NCBI GenBank assembly: GCA_903847315.1
Contig: CAINDG010000054.1
Coordinates: forward strand, 1 to 49,741
Reading direction: 5' to 3'
DNA: 49,741 nucleotides
Source: an uncultured Planctomycetota bacterium
Lineage (GTDB): Bacteria > Planctomycetota > Phycisphaerae > Sedimentisphaerales > UBA12454
Part shown: one piece after another, positions 7,425-18,315 of the stretch
How the letters are laid out: the number at the start of each line of letters is the position of its first letter
Position numbering within the stretch: position 1 is the stretch's first letter
Notes under the pieces: generated by a model
Seen by the model: only the letters and a program-made list of their open reading frames with translations
What the model was told of the DNA's origin: nothing
Databases searched by the model: none
Position numbers and translations under genes: made by a program

Positions 7425-10400
7425 ATGTCGATATCTGCGGAGGGATTTACACTGTCGTCAAAACAAATGGATTTCGGTCTGTATGAGACAAAAACCGAGC
7501 AGGACAGCTGCGGTATAGGGGCTGTTGTAAACATTTCAGGTAAAGCCGACCACTCCATTATTGAATATGGCAAGGAAATCCTCGTAAATCTCCATCATCG
7601 CGGCGCCGCCGGCGCAGATGAAACCACAGGCGACGGAGCGGGAATACTTTTCCAGATTCCACACGAGTTTTTTTTTGCACAGAGTAAAAAACTCAATATA
7701 AATCTGCCGCAGCCAGGCAAATACGCCGTCGGTATGATTTTTGCCCCGAAAGACAATGAATTACGCGAAAAATGCCATGCTATCTTCCAGCAGGCAATCG
7801 AACTGCACGGAATGAAAATACTCGGCGAGCGAATCGTACCTGTAAAGCCTGACTGCCTCGGAAAAATCGCCCTCGAGGCAGAGCCTCATATCAGCCAGAT
7901 ATTCATTGACGCCTGTGGGTTGGCGGATGAACAGCTTGAAATAAAATTATTCCTGGCCAGGAAACGCACCGAAAAACAGATAAGAGAAAATTTTGGCGCT
8001 GCGGGAAATGACTTTTACATCTGCTCGCTCAGCAGCAGAACAATCTGCTATAAGGGAATGTTTATGGCCTGGCAGTTGTCCGCATATTACCCTGACTTGT
8101 CGGATAAGCAGTTGAAAAGCGCACTTGCCATAGTTCATCAGCGGTACAGCACTAATACATTTCCAAACTGGCGGCTGGCGCAGCCGTTCCGCTGCATCGC
8201 ACACAACGGCGAAATCAACACATTGAGCGGAAACAAAAACTGTATGGCCGCAAGAGAATACAAAATGTCCTGCGAAAAATTCGGTCAATATATGCCGGAT
8301 GTTTTTCCAGTACTTACGCCGGACGGCAGCGATTCTGCCTGTTTCGACAACGCTCTTGAACTGCTGATTCGCTCCGGAAGGTCTCTGCCGCACGCTATGA
8401 TGATGATGATTCCTGAAGCGTTCGGACAAAAATATCATATAAGCATAGACAAGCGGGCATTCTATGAATATCACTCTTCAATTATGGAGCCGTGGGACGG
8501 CCCTGCCGCGATGGTTTTCACCGACGGCCAAATAATCGGCGGAACGCTCGACAGAAACGGGTTGAGACCCTGCCGATATATCGTAACAACAGACGGTCTT
8601 GCGATTCTGGCAAGCGAGGCCGGAGTAGTGGAATTTCCACCTGAAAAAATCCGGAAGAAAGGCCGGCTTCAGCCCGGACATATGTTCCTCGTAGATACTG
8701 CTGAAGGCAGGATAGTTACTGATAATGAAATTAAAAGTAAAATATCAAGACAAAAACCGTACAGACGCTGGCTCGATGAAAACCGCATCGAATTGTGGGG
8801 CTTTTTCGACAGTCCCAAACTCGTAACAAGCGACTCCGATACCATTTTCCAGAGACTTCGTGCCTTCGGGTTTACCCGCGAAGAATTAAAAATGATTCTT
8901 ATTCCAATGGCCGTCAACGGGCAGGAACCTGTCGGCTCTATGGGCAACGATGCTGCGCTGGCGGTGCTGAGCAATAAATCAAAATTATTGTTTAATTATT
9001 TCAAACAGCTCTTCGCACAGGTTACAAACCCGTCAATTGACCCGCTGCGTGAAGGACTGGTAATGAGCCTGATGGGCTTTACCGGCAGAAGACCGAATAT
9101 TCTCGAAGAAACGCCGCAGCACTGCAGACAATTAAAACTGCCTCATCCAATCCTGACAAACGAAGATATTGAGCGATTGCGATCGGTAAAGATGAAAGAT
9201 TTTAAGGTTGCTACAGTTTCGGCACTTTTTGACGCACAAACAAATGACCCTGCCGGGAGCTTGCGGCACGGAATTGATAGACTCATTAACGATGCTCAGG
9301 CTGCTGTGAAAAACGGCGCCTGTCTGGTAATAATCAGCGACAGAAATTCATCCCAGAGCCTGGCACCGATTCCTTCATTACTGGCAACCGCCGCCGTTCA
9401 TACGGGACTGCTCAAGGCCGGCTTGAGGGCCGATGCAGGTATTATCGTCGAAAGCGGCGAACCGCGGGAAGTAATGCACTTTTGTCTTTTGTGCGGTTAC
9501 GGCGCAAACGCGATAAATCCGTATCTTACATTTGAATGCCTTGACGAAATGCACAGACAAGGCGACCTGCCGGCAAATATGGAGCCGGTGCAGATTGCGG
9601 ATAATTACATCGCCGCGATTAAAAAAGGTATCCTTAAAACTATGAGCAAAATGGGAATTTCGACCCTGAGAAGCTATCATACGGCTCAACTTTTCGAGGC
9701 AATAGGTCTCAATAAGGAAGTTATAAAAGAATTTTTCACAAATACCAGTTCAAGAATACAAGGAATCGGGCTTGAAGAAATAGCGAAAGAAACGCTTGCC
9801 AGGTATCAAAACGCGTTTGAGCCGAGAAAAGGCGGCCAGCTTGAACTGGAATTCGGCGGCGAATACCACTTCAGAAATTCCGGCGAAGCGCACCTGTGGA
9901 ATCCAATAACAATCTCCCGGCTCCAGCATGCCGTAAGAAACAATGACCAGAAAGCGTATGATGACTATGCGAATGCCGTCAATCAGCAGGGAGAAAAACT
10001 CTGCACGCTGCGGGGACTTTTTGAATTCAAAGAAGGCCAGCCGATTCCGATTGAAGATGTTGAGCCGGCAAGTGAAATCGTAAAAAGATTTTGCACCGGC
10101 GCTATGAGCCACGGCTCGATAAGCAAAGAAGCTCACGAATGTCTTGCGATAGCAATGAATAAAATCGGCGGTATGAGCAATACGGGCGAAGGCGGTGAAG
10201 ACGAAAAAAGATATATTGAGAAAAAAAATGAAACTTCAAGAAACTGCGGCATCAAACAGGTCGCCAGCGGCAGGTTCGGCGTAACTATAAATTATCTTTC
10301 TCACGCCAAAGAACTGCAGATAAAAATGGCACAAGGCGCAAAACCCGGCGAAGGCGGCCAGCTGCCGGGCAACAAAGTAACTGAAGAAATCGCAAGGCTC

Positions 10401-12002
10401 CGGTATTCCACGCCGGGCGTTACCCTGATTTCGCCCCCGCCGCACCACGATATTTATTCAATCGAGGATTTGGCCCAGCTTATATACGACCTCAAATGCA
10501 GCAATCCTGGCGTAAAAGTCTCGGTTAAACTTGTTGCCGAAATCGGTGTAGGAACCATCGCGGCAGGCGTCGCAAAGGGCAACGCCGACGAAGTTTTAAT
10601 CAGCGGACACGACGGTGGAACAGGCGCAAGCCCGCTCAGCTCAATCAAACATACCGGCTGTCCGTGGGAACTCGGGCTTGCCGAAACGCAGCAGGTACTT
10701 GTAAACAACAATCTCCGCGACAGAATAACAGTTCAGACAGACGGGCAAATAAAAACAGGACGGGATGTTGTTATCGGTGCGATGCTCGGCGCTGAAAGAT
10801 TCGGTTTCGGCACAGCCGCTCTTGTTACGCTGGGCTGTACCCTGCTCCGCAAATGCCACGAAGGCGCCTGCACTTTCGGCATAGGCACGCAGGATAAGGA
10901 ATTAAGGGCAAGATTTGCCGGCAAACCGGAATACATCGAAAGATTTATGTTCTTCGTCGCCGAAGAAGTCCGGAAAATTATGGCTCAACTGGGCTTTGGA
11001 AAATTTGAGGATATGGTCGGCAGAGTCGATATGCTCCTTACGAAAAAAGCAATCGACCATTACAAAGCGAAAGGTCTGGACTTTTCCGCTATATTCTATC
11101 AGCCGGATGCTTCGGACGGCAGAGCGATAAGAAAAATTCATCCCCAGCCGGACAAACTGGCCGACCATCTCGATTGGCAGATTCTTGAAAAAATAAAGAC
11201 CGCTATCGACAGTAAACAAAAAGCAAAAGTCCAGATGCCGATTCGCAACGTCAACAGGACGGTCGGCACGATAATAAGCAACTATATCGTAAAAAAATAC
11301 GGCCCAGCCGGTTTGCCGGATGATACCATCGAATTGGAATTCAGCGGCTCGGCAGGACAGAGCTTCGGTGCGTTCCTTGCGCCGGGAATTACGCTCAAAC
11401 TTACCGGACAGAGCAACGATTATCTCGGTAAAGGCCTTTCAGGCGGCAGAATCGTCGTCAAAACGCCTGAAAAATCGCCGTTCATCGCCAATGAAAATAT
11501 CATCGCCGGAAACACTCTGCTTTACGGCGCCACAAAAGGCGAAGCCTTTATTAACGGTATGGCGGGCGAACGCTTCGCGGTACGAAACAGCGGAGCAATC
11601 GCCGTAGTAGAAGGACTTGGCGACCATGGCTGCGAATATATGACAGGCGGAACGATAGTTGTGCTCGGTAACACCGGCTGCAATTTCGGCGCAGGTATGA
11701 GCGGCGGCATCGCTTATGTCCTCGACGAAATGCAATTGTTCGATACGCTCTGCAATCTCGATATGGTTGAGCTCGAAAGCATCCGGCTCAAAGAAGACAA
11801 AAAACTTTTGAAAGAACTTATCGAAAAACATTACAAATGGACACAAAGCAAACAGGCCCGGAGGATTTTAGATTCCTGGTCTGATATGCTCGGCAGATTT
11901 GTCAAAGTTATACCTATTGATTATCGAAAAGCACTTGAGAAAATGCGAGCCGCCGAACAGAGACATACGGAAACAACCCCTGCCACTGAAGAGGTGTTTT
12001 AA
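7425..12002 (+). CDS. gltB: Glutamate synthase (GOGAT) large subunit
   Basis: About 1,525 residues, full length for the alpha subunit of NADPH-GOGAT, which transfers the amide of glutamine to 2-oxoglutarate. Domains in order: class II glutamine amidotransferase with the nucleophile Cys29 in DSCGIGAVV (exposed after propeptide removal), central domain, FMN-binding synthase domain, [3Fe-4S] site Cys1138-x5-Cys1144-x4-Cys1149, and the C-terminal beta-helix GXGXG domain. The start is uncertain. ATG 7425 has no ribosome site and lies on a likely promoter. GGAGGG (7439-7444) is 7 bp before an in-frame CTG at 7452, and ATG 7467 is another option; all keep the catalytic Cys. The stop overlaps the gltD start by one base (TAATG), implying coupled translation. 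Confidence 0.97.
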   Translation: MSISAEGFTLSSKQMDFGLYETKTEQDSCGIGAVVNISGKADHSIIEYGKEILVNLHHRGAAGADETTGDGAGILFQIPHEFFFAQSKKLNINLPQPGKYAVGMIFAPKDNELREKCHAIFQQAIELHGMKILGERIVPVKPDCLGKIALEAEPHISQIFIDACGLADEQLEIKLFLARKRTEKQIRENFGAAGNDFYICSLSSRTICYKGMFMAWQLSAYYPDLSDKQLKSALAIVHQRYSTNTFPNWRLAQPFRCIAHNGEINTLSGNKNCMAAREYKMSCEKFGQYMPDVFPVLTPDGSDSACFDNALELLIRSGRSLPHAMMMMIPEAFGQKYHISIDKRAFYEYHSSIMEPWDGPAAMVFTDGQIIGGTLDRNGLRPCRYIVTTDGLAILASEAGVVEFPPEKIRKKGRLQPGHMFLVDTAEGRIVTDNEIKSKISRQKPYRRWLDENRIELWGFFDSPKLVTSDSDTIFQRLRAFGFTREELKMILIPMAVNGQEPVGSMGNDAALAVLSNKSKLLFNYFKQLFAQVTNPSIDPLREGLVMSLMGFTGRRPNILEETPQHCRQLKLPHPILTNEDIERLRSVKMKDFKVATVSALFDAQTNDPAGSLRHGIDRLINDAQAAVKNGACLVIISDRNSSQSLAPIPSLLATAAVHTGLLKAGLRADAGIIVESGEPREVMHFCLLCGYGANAINPYLTFECLDEMHRQGDLPANMEPVQIADNYIAAIKKGILKTMSKMGISTLRSYHTAQLFEAIGLNKEVIKEFFTNTSSRIQGIGLEEIAKETLARYQNAFEPRKGGQLELEFGGEYHFRNSGEAHLWNPITISRLQHAVRNNDQKAYDDYANAVNQQGEKLCTLRGLFEFKEGQPIPIEDVEPASEIVKRFCTGAMSHGSISKEAHECLAIAMNKIGGMSNTGEGGEDEKRYIEKKNETSRNCGIKQVASGRFGVTINYLSHAKELQIKMAQGAKPGEGGQLPGNKVTEEIARLRYSTPGVTLISPPPHHDIYSIEDLAQLIYDLKCSNPGVKVSVKLVAEIGVGTIAAGVAKGNADEVLISGHDGGTGASPLSSIKHTGCPWELGLAETQQVLVNNNLRDRITVQTDGQIKTGRDVVIGAMLGAERFGFGTAALVTLGCTLLRKCHEGACTFGIGTQDKELRARFAGKPEYIERFMFFVAEEVRKIMAQLGFGKFEDMVGRVDMLLTKKAIDHYKAKGLDFSAIFYQPDASDGRAIRKIHPQPDKLADHLDWQILEKIKTAIDSKQKAKVQMPIRNVNRTVGTIISNYIVKKYGPAGLPDDTIELEFSGSAGQSFGAFLAPGITLKLTGQSNDYLGKGLSGGRIVVKTPEKSPFIANENIIAGNTLLYGATKGEAFINGMAGERFAVRNSGAIAVVEGLGDHGCEYMTGGTIVVLGNTGCNFGAGMSGGIAYVLDEMQLFDTLCNLDMVELESIRLKEDKKLLKELIEKHYKWTQSKQARRILDSWSDMLGRFVKVIPIDYRKALEKMRAAEQRHTETTPATEEVF

Positions 12003-13423
12003 TGGCTGAGATAAAAGGCTTTTTAAAATATAAACGCAAAAAAACCAGTTACAGACCGATTGAACAGAGAATAATCGATTTCAAAGAGGTCGAACTGGCT
12101 CTTACGCCCGACGATATTATCCAGCAGGCGGCAAGGTGCATAGATTGCGGCATACCTTTCTGTCACGGTTTGGGGTGCCCTCTGGGAAACAATATACCGG
12201 AATTCAACGATATGATTTATAAGGGGCAATGGCAAAAAGCCTGCCAGCTTCTCCACTCGACGAATAATTTTCCGGAAATTACCGCCCGCATCTGCCCTGC
12301 TCCCTGCGAAACGGCGTGTACGCTGGCGATAAATGACGAGCCGGTCTTTATAAGACAGATTGAATTCCAGATTGTCGAACGCGGTTTCGAGAATGGCTGG
12401 ATAAAACCGGTTATAGCAAAACAAAAAACCGGTAAAAAAGTCGCCGTCATCGGCTCCGGCCCGGCAGGTCTTGCCGCTGCGCAGCAGCTCGTCCGTGCGG
12501 GACACGGCGTTGTCATCTTTGAAAAGGATGAAAAAATCGGCGGCCTTTTGCGATACGGAATACCGGATTTCAAACTCGAAAAAAATGTTATCGACCGAAG
12601 ATTGGCTCAACTCGCCGCTGAAGGAGTTGAATTTCAGACCGGCGTTGAGGTCGGAAAAGATATCTCGGCTCATTATCTGAAAAAAATGTTCGATTGTATC
12701 TGCCTCGCTATGGGAGCAGGCGAGCCAAGAGATTTGGCCATTACCGGCAGAGGTTATGAAAATGTCGTATTCGCGACAGATTACCTAACGCAGCAGAATA
12801 AAATCTGTAACGGCGAAACAATTGCCGGTAAAATAATCTCCGCCAAAGACAAATCCGTTGTTGTAATAGGCGGCGGCGATACCGGCAGCGACTGTGTCGG
12901 CACCGCACGCAGACAGGGCGCGAAAAAAATCTATCAGCTTGAAATCCTGCCAAAACCGCCAAACATTAGACCTGAAGATACCCCCTGGCCGATGTGGCCC
13001 AGAATTATGAGAACCTCCTCCTCGCACCAGGAAGGCTGCGAAAGACTCTGGGGCGTTAAAACAACCAAACTTTCAGGCGCAGAAACGAACGTAAGCGAAC
13101 TGCGAGGCTGCAGTGTTGAATGGATAAAAACTCCTAAAGGCTGGAATATCAAAGAGATAGAGAATACGGAATTCACCATAAAAACCGACCTTGTAATTCT
13201 TGCGATGGGCTTTCTACATGTTAAATATGAAGGCCTGGTTCAAAGCCTTAAATTAAAACTCGACGAGAACGGCAATATCGCGGCTAACAATTTCCAAAGC
13301 AGCGTACCGGACGTATTTGCCGCCGGCGATTCGATGCTTGGCGCTTCGCTGGTCGTAAAAGCCATTGATACCGGCAGAAAAGCCGCCGACAGAATTGATA
13401 AATGGCTTATGGACAATAAGTAA
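12002..13423 (+). CDS. gltD: Glutamate synthase small subunit
   Basis: A 473-residue beta subunit that passes electrons from NAD(P)H through FAD and iron-sulfur centres to GltB. The N-terminal part has the cysteine clusters CIDCGIPFCHGLGCP and CPAPCETAC. The FAD Rossmann motif is VAVIGSGPAGLAAAQQL, and a second nucleotide motif is VVVIGGGDTGSDC. The C-terminal DVFAAGD motif closes the FAD site. The start ATG overlaps the gltB stop codon. GltD-like proteins also serve other enzymes, but the overlap with gltB fixes the role here. Confidence 0.97.
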   Translation: MAEIKGFLKYKRKKTSYRPIEQRIIDFKEVELALTPDDIIQQAARCIDCGIPFCHGLGCPLGNNIPEFNDMIYKGQWQKACQLLHSTNNFPEITARICPAPCETACTLAINDEPVFIRQIEFQIVERGFENGWIKPVIAKQKTGKKVAVIGSGPAGLAAAQQLVRAGHGVVIFEKDEKIGGLLRYGIPDFKLEKNVIDRRLAQLAAEGVEFQTGVEVGKDISAHYLKKMFDCICLAMGAGEPRDLAITGRGYENVVFATDYLTQQNKICNGETIAGKIISAKDKSVVVIGGGDTGSDCVGTARRQGAKKIYQLEILPKPPNIRPEDTPWPMWPRIMRTSSSHQEGCERLWGVKTTKLSGAETNVSELRGCSVEWIKTPKGWNIKEIENTEFTIKTDLVILAMGFLHVKYEGLVQSLKLKLDENGNIAANNFQSSVPDVFAAGDSMLGASLVVKAIDTGRKAADRIDKWLMDNK

Positions 13424-13457
13424 ATAATCTGTAAAATAGCCAAAAAACGGAAAATTA

Positions 13458-15098
13458 ATGAGCTTAAAAACAGGTTTAGCGCAAATAAACACAACTGTCG
13501 GGGATTTTGCCGCCAATTTGGCCAAAATTAAACTGATGTACGACCGCGCAAAAGAGGCAAAACTCGATTTGCTTGTCTTTCCGGAATTGTGCCTCTGCGG
13601 CTACCCGCCGGAAGATTTGCTGCTCAAAAAACATTTTCTCGCTGAAAATAAAAAAGCGATACAGCAGCTTGCGAAAGATTGCCCCGATATAACCATTATG
13701 GCTGGTTTCGCTGAAGCCGACGACGGGGCATGCTTCAATTCGCTCGCAATACTTCAGGCAGGAAAAATCACAAAAGTTTACCGCAAGGCCCTGCTGCCGA
13801 ATTACGGGGTTTTTGACGAAAAAAGATATTTCGTCGGCGGCACCGAGCCGGTAGTAATAAAAATAAAAAATTTATCCGTAGTATGCACAATTTGCGAAGA
13901 CATCTGGGACTTAAACTGGCTCAAAGAGTTTCTGGCCGGCGTTACCGAAAAAGACCTTATTGTCAACATCTCCGCTTCGCCTTTCTATGCTGGAAAGATA
14001 AATCAGAAGTTGATTGTTTTGGAAACCTGCGCCAAAACCTTCGGCTGTCCGCTCGCTTACTGCAATATCGTCGGCGGTCAGGACGAGCTCGTCTTTGATG
14101 GCAGAAGTATTTTTGTCGATTCAGACGGAAACCTTGTCGCCTGCGCAAAGGCATTCGAAGAAGATTTACTTATCGCCGATGTAGAAACGAACGGACATAT
14201 AAAATCTGAATCTGCTCTAACAAAAGTCGATGACATCGAAGAAATTTATAAAGCGCTTGTGCTGGGAACTAAAGATTATATTAAAAAGAACGGCTTCAAA
14301 AAAGCTCTCATCGGCTTAAGCGGCGGAGTAGATTCCGCCCTTACCGCGGCAATTGCCGTCGATGCACTCGGTAAAGAAAATGTTATCGGCGTTACAATGC
14401 CGACAAGATTTAACTCGGCAGAAACGATAAACGATGCTCAAATCGTCGCGAAAAATATCGGCATTGAATTTCATTCCATACCGATAGAGCAGGTATTGCA
14501 GGGATTTAATCAGGAACTCGCTAAAATCCCCGGCTGGAGCGAAAAAGGTCTTGCCTATGAAAATCTGCAGGCGCGAATCCGCGGCACTATCCTGATGTCG
14601 ATGAGCAATCAATTCGGATACCTTGTTCTGACAACAGGCAATAAAAGCGAAACCGCTGTCGGATACGCCACGCTTTACGGCGACACCGCGGGCGGTTTTG
14701 CGGTCATAAAAGATGTGCCCAAAACCGTCGTCTATCAGCTAAGCGATTATGTAAACAAATTGCACAGCAGAGAAGTTATCCCGCAAAGTGTAATTAAGAG
14801 AATTCCTACCGCCGAGCTTCGCTTTGGGCAGAAGGACAGCGATTCGCTGCCGGAATATGAAATACTCGATAAAATACTCAAGGCTTATGTTGAAGAAGAA
14901 AAATCTCTGCCGGAACTTATCAAACTGGGCTTTGACGCCGAAACTGCGGCAAAGGTTATAAGTATGGTTGACCGAAACGAGTACAAACGGCGGTTATGCC
15001 CGCCGGGAGTAAAAATTACGCCCAAGGCCTTCGGAAGAGATAGAAGAATGCCGATTACAAACCTCTATCGACAACAGCTTCAGAGAAAAAATAATTAG
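13458..15098 (+). CDS. nadE: Glutamine-dependent NAD+ synthetase
   Basis: A 546-residue two-domain enzyme that amidates nicotinic acid adenine dinucleotide to NAD+. Residues ~1-250 are a nitrilase-type glutaminase with the Glu-Lys-Cys triad visible in FPELCLCGYPPEDLL, YRKALLPNYGVFDEKRYF and CTICEDIWD. Residues ~265-546 are the ATP-pyrophosphatase domain with the SGGVDS loop. Having its own glutaminase explains its place in an operon of glutamine-using enzymes, 34 bp after gltD and 22 bp before carB. The ribosome site is weak (ACGGAAA). It ends in TAG, which shows TAG works as a stop codon in this genome. Confidence 0.96.
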   Translation: MSLKTGLAQINTTVGDFAANLAKIKLMYDRAKEAKLDLLVFPELCLCGYPPEDLLLKKHFLAENKKAIQQLAKDCPDITIMAGFAEADDGACFNSLAILQAGKITKVYRKALLPNYGVFDEKRYFVGGTEPVVIKIKNLSVVCTICEDIWDLNWLKEFLAGVTEKDLIVNISASPFYAGKINQKLIVLETCAKTFGCPLAYCNIVGGQDELVFDGRSIFVDSDGNLVACAKAFEEDLLIADVETNGHIKSESALTKVDDIEEIYKALVLGTKDYIKKNGFKKALIGLSGGVDSALTAAIAVDALGKENVIGVTMPTRFNSAETINDAQIVAKNIGIEFHSIPIEQVLQGFNQELAKIPGWSEKGLAYENLQARIRGTILMSMSNQFGYLVLTTGNKSETAVGYATLYGDTAGGFAVIKDVPKTVVYQLSDYVNKLHSREVIPQSVIKRIPTAELRFGQKDSDSLPEYEILDKILKAYVEEEKSLPELIKLGFDAETAAKVISMVDRNEYKRRLCPPGVKITPKAFGRDRRMPITNLYRQQLQRKNN

Positions 15099-15120
15099 CC
15101 AGCAACATTGGATGTAAAAA

Positions 15121-18100
15121 ATGCCTAAACGTACAGATATCCATAAAATAATGATAATAGGCTCCGGCCCTATAGTAATAGGTCAGGGTTGCGAGTTCGA
15201 TTATTCCGGCGCCCAAGCCTGCAAAGCACTTAAAAAAGAAGGCTATCAGGTAGTGCTGGTCAACAGCAATCCGGCAACGATTATGACCGACCCTGAGCTT
15301 GCGGATTGCACTTATATCGAGCCGATTACGCCTGAGATGATTGAAAAAATCATCCAGAAGGAAAGACCGGACTGCATCCTGCCGACGCTCGGCGGACAAA
15401 CAGGACTCAATACCGCTGTTGACCTTGCTGAGAGCGGCATCCTGAAAAAATACAATGTAAAACTCATCGGCGCAAATCTTGCCACGATAAAAAAAGCTGA
15501 GGAACGCGACAAATTCAAAAAAATTATCCTCGATATCGGTCTTGATGTGCCAAAGAGCGGCTACGCGACTTCCTGGGAGCAGGCTCAGAAAATCGTCGAG
15601 CAAATAGGCTTTCCGGCGATTATCCGTCCTTCTTATACACTCGGCGGAACGGGCGGAAATATCGCATACAACGCTGAGGAATACAAAGAATTTATTCATT
15701 GGGGATTGAGCCTTAGCCCTAAGGGGCAGGTACTGGTTGAAGAATCGGTCATTGGCTGGAAAGAATACGAGCTTGAGGTAATGCGCGATAGAAAAGACAA
15801 TGTCGTAATTGTCTGCTCGATAGAAAATCTCGACCCGATGGGAATTCATACAGGCGACAGCATTACCGTTGCCCCCGCGCAGACCCTTACCGACAAGGAA
15901 TATCAGACGATGCGCGACGCTGCCCTGAAAATTATCAGAGCTATCGGCGTCGAAACCGGCGGCTCAAATATCCAGTTCGCTATCAATCCGAAAAATGGAA
16001 AAATGTATGTAATCGAAATGAATCCTCGAGTTTCAAGAAGCTCGGCGCTGGCCTCAAAGGCTACGGGTTTTCCAATCGCAAAAATCGCCTCGCTGCTGGC
16101 GGTCGGCTACACGCTCGATGAGATACCAAACGACATAACCAAAAAGACCCCTGCCTGTTTTGAGCCGACAATAGATTATTGCGTCGTCAAATGGCCTCGG
16201 TTCACATTTGAGAAATTTCCAGCGACAAATTCTCAGCTTACCGTCCAGATGAAAAGCGTCGGCGAAGCAATGGCTATCGGCAGAACTTTCAAAGAGGCGT
16301 TTCAGAAGGCCATTCGTTCGCTTGAAATCGACCGCTATTCCTTAGACAGAAAACATATCGACTCAACGATAGATGACGAACGGCTAAAGCAAATTTTACG
16401 CACCAGTCGCTGGGACAAAATCTGGTACGTCGCGGAGGCATTGCGAAGAAAACTTTCAATCGATGAAATATACGAGCTTACAAAAATCGACCCCTGGTTT
16501 TTGAATAATATCAATCAAATCGTTCAGTTCGAAGACAAAATAAGCGTCAAAAACCTCAAACAGGCCAAAAAACTCGGCTTCAGCGACAAATACATCGCGG
16601 CAAAATTGAATATTACCGAACCGCAGCTTAGAAAAACAAGACTCGACGAAAAAATATCCGCTGTCTATAAAATCGTCGATACCTGCGGAGCGGAATTCGA
16701 GGCCAACACACCCTATCTGTACTCAACTTATGAGGACCAGTGCGAGGCAAATCCGACAAATAGAAAGAAAGTTATCATTCTCGGCGGCGGCCCGAATCGA
16801 ATCGGGCAGGGAATCGAATTCGACTATTGCTGCTGCCACGCGGCCTTTGCGCTCAAGGAAATCGGTATTGAATCTATAATGGTAAACTGCAATCCCGAAA
16901 CAGTCAGCACCGATTACGACACGTCGGACAGGCTGTATTTCGAACCTTTGACCTTTGAAGACGTAATGAGCATCGTCGATATCGAAAAACCGGACGGCGT
17001 TATCGTTCAGTTCGGAGGCCAGACGCCTTTGAAACTGGCAAACGCACTGTCGAAGGCCGGCGTAAAAATCATCGGCACAAGTCCTGAAAGTATCGACGCC
17101 GCCGAAGACAGAAAACTGTTCAATAAAATAGTCGACAAACTAAAACTCAACCAGCCGCCGAGCGGAACCGCGATGAATTATCAGCAGACCGTCAAAATCG
17201 CAAAGAAACTCGGCTATCCCCTGCTCGTCAGACCTTCGTTTGTCCTCGGCGGAAGAGCGATGCAAATCGTCCACGACGAAACAGAATTAAAAACCTGCGT
17301 CGAAAACGCCCTCGCCGTTTCGGAACATCATCCGATACTCATTGACAAATTTCTCGACGATGCCGCCGAGCTCGACGTCGATGCCATAAGCGATGGCAAA
17401 ATAGTCGTCATCGGCGGAGTTATGGAGCATATCGAAGAGGCGGGTATCCATTCAGGAGACAGCGCCTGCTCTCTGCCGCCGTTTTCCCTGAGCCCTGCCT
17501 TAATAAAGGAAATCAAGCGTCAGACAAAACTTCTTGCGCTCGAATTGAAAGTAAAAGGCTTAATGAACGTCCAGTTCGCCGTAAAGGACGACCAGATTTA
17601 CATACTCGAAGTCAATCCGCGGGCATCAAGAACAGTACCATTCGTCAGCAAGGCTATCGGCGTTCCGCTCGCGAAACTGGCCGCGAAGGTAATGGCAGGC
17701 AAAACCCTCGACGAGCTTGGATTTACAAAAGAGGTGCATCGCAATTATTTCTCTGTCAAGGAAGCGGTCTTCCCGTTCCTGAAATTCCCCGGCTGCGATA
17801 CGCTGCTCGGCCCTGAAATGCTTTCGACCGGCGAAGTAATGGGCCTGTCCGATGATTTCGGAATCGCTTACGCCAAATCGCAGATTGCCGCAGGAAATTC
17901 GCTGCCGACAAAAGGAAACATTTTTATCAGCGTTAAAGATACCGATAAGCCAAAGGCTGTGGAGATTGCCAAAAAACTTCACCAATTGGGCTTTAAGCTT
18001 CTGGCTACAAAAGGAACCTGCATTGAGCTGATTAAGAACAACATACCGTCGGAATTCGTATTGAAAATGAACGAAGGCAGACCGCATATCGTCGATTTGA

Positions 18101-18306
18101 TTATCAATAAGCAGGTCGCGCTGATTATAAATACTACCGTCGGCAAGCAAACTATCAAAGATTCGTTCGCCATAAGACGAACTGCCCTCGACCGGAATGT
18201 GCCTTATACAACGACAATCAGAGGCGCCGCCGCTCTTACGAAAGCGATTGATTCGATGAAACAGAAAAAAATGGATGTTAAACCAATACAGCTTTATTAC
18301 AAATAA
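15121..18306 (+). CDS. carB: Carbamoyl-phosphate synthase large subunit
   Basis: A 1,061-residue enzyme with the expected two homologous ATP-grasp halves. The first opens [21 protein letters not shown]; the second opens [16 protein letters not shown] near residue 555. The C-terminal ~140 residues form the MGS-like allosteric domain. It makes carbamoyl phosphate from bicarbonate, ATP and ammonia supplied by CarA, for arginine and pyrimidine synthesis. The order here is carB then carA with a 9-bp gap, the reverse of the common carAB order. No pyr or arg gene is adjacent. Confidence 0.97.
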   Translation: MPKRTDIHKIMIIGSGPIVIGQGCEFDYSGAQACKALKKEGYQVVLVNSNPATIMTDPELADCTYIEPITPEMIEKIIQKERPDCILPTLGGQTGLNTAVDLAESGILKKYNVKLIGANLATIKKAEERDKFKKIILDIGLDVPKSGYATSWEQAQKIVEQIGFPAIIRPSYTLGGTGGNIAYNAEEYKEFIHWGLSLSPKGQVLVEESVIGWKEYELEVMRDRKDNVVIVCSIENLDPMGIHTGDSITVAPAQTLTDKEYQTMRDAALKIIRAIGVETGGSNIQFAINPKNGKMYVIEMNPRVSRSSALASKATGFPIAKIASLLAVGYTLDEIPNDITKKTPACFEPTIDYCVVKWPRFTFEKFPATNSQLTVQMKSVGEAMAIGRTFKEAFQKAIRSLEIDRYSLDRKHIDSTIDDERLKQILRTSRWDKIWYVAEALRRKLSIDEIYELTKIDPWFLNNINQIVQFEDKISVKNLKQAKKLGFSDKYIAAKLNITEPQLRKTRLDEKISAVYKIVDTCGAEFEANTPYLYSTYEDQCEANPTNRKKVIILGGGPNRIGQGIEFDYCCCHAAFALKEIGIESIMVNCNPETVSTDYDTSDRLYFEPLTFEDVMSIVDIEKPDGVIVQFGGQTPLKLANALSKAGVKIIGTSPESIDAAEDRKLFNKIVDKLKLNQPPSGTAMNYQQTVKIAKKLGYPLLVRPSFVLGGRAMQIVHDETELKTCVENALAVSEHHPILIDKFLDDAAELDVDAISDGKIVVIGGVMEHIEEAGIHSGDSACSLPPFSLSPALIKEIKRQTKLLALELKVKGLMNVQFAVKDDQIYILEVNPRASRTVPFVSKAIGVPLAKLAAKVMAGKTLDELGFTKEVHRNYFSVKEAVFPFLKFPGCDTLLGPEMLSTGEVMGLSDDFGIAYAKSQIAAGNSLPTKGNIFISVKDTDKPKAVEIAKKLHQLGFKLLATKGTCIELIKNNIPSEFVLKMNEGRPHIVDLIINKQVALIINTTVGKQTIKDSFAIRRTALDRNVPYTTTIRGAAALTKAIDSMKQKKMDVKPIQLYYK

Positions 18307-18315
18307 GGAAACAAA

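Noticed and set aside
15055-15849. 264-codon minus-strand ORF over carB
   Set aside because: It is antisense to the conserved ATP-grasp region and has no motif.
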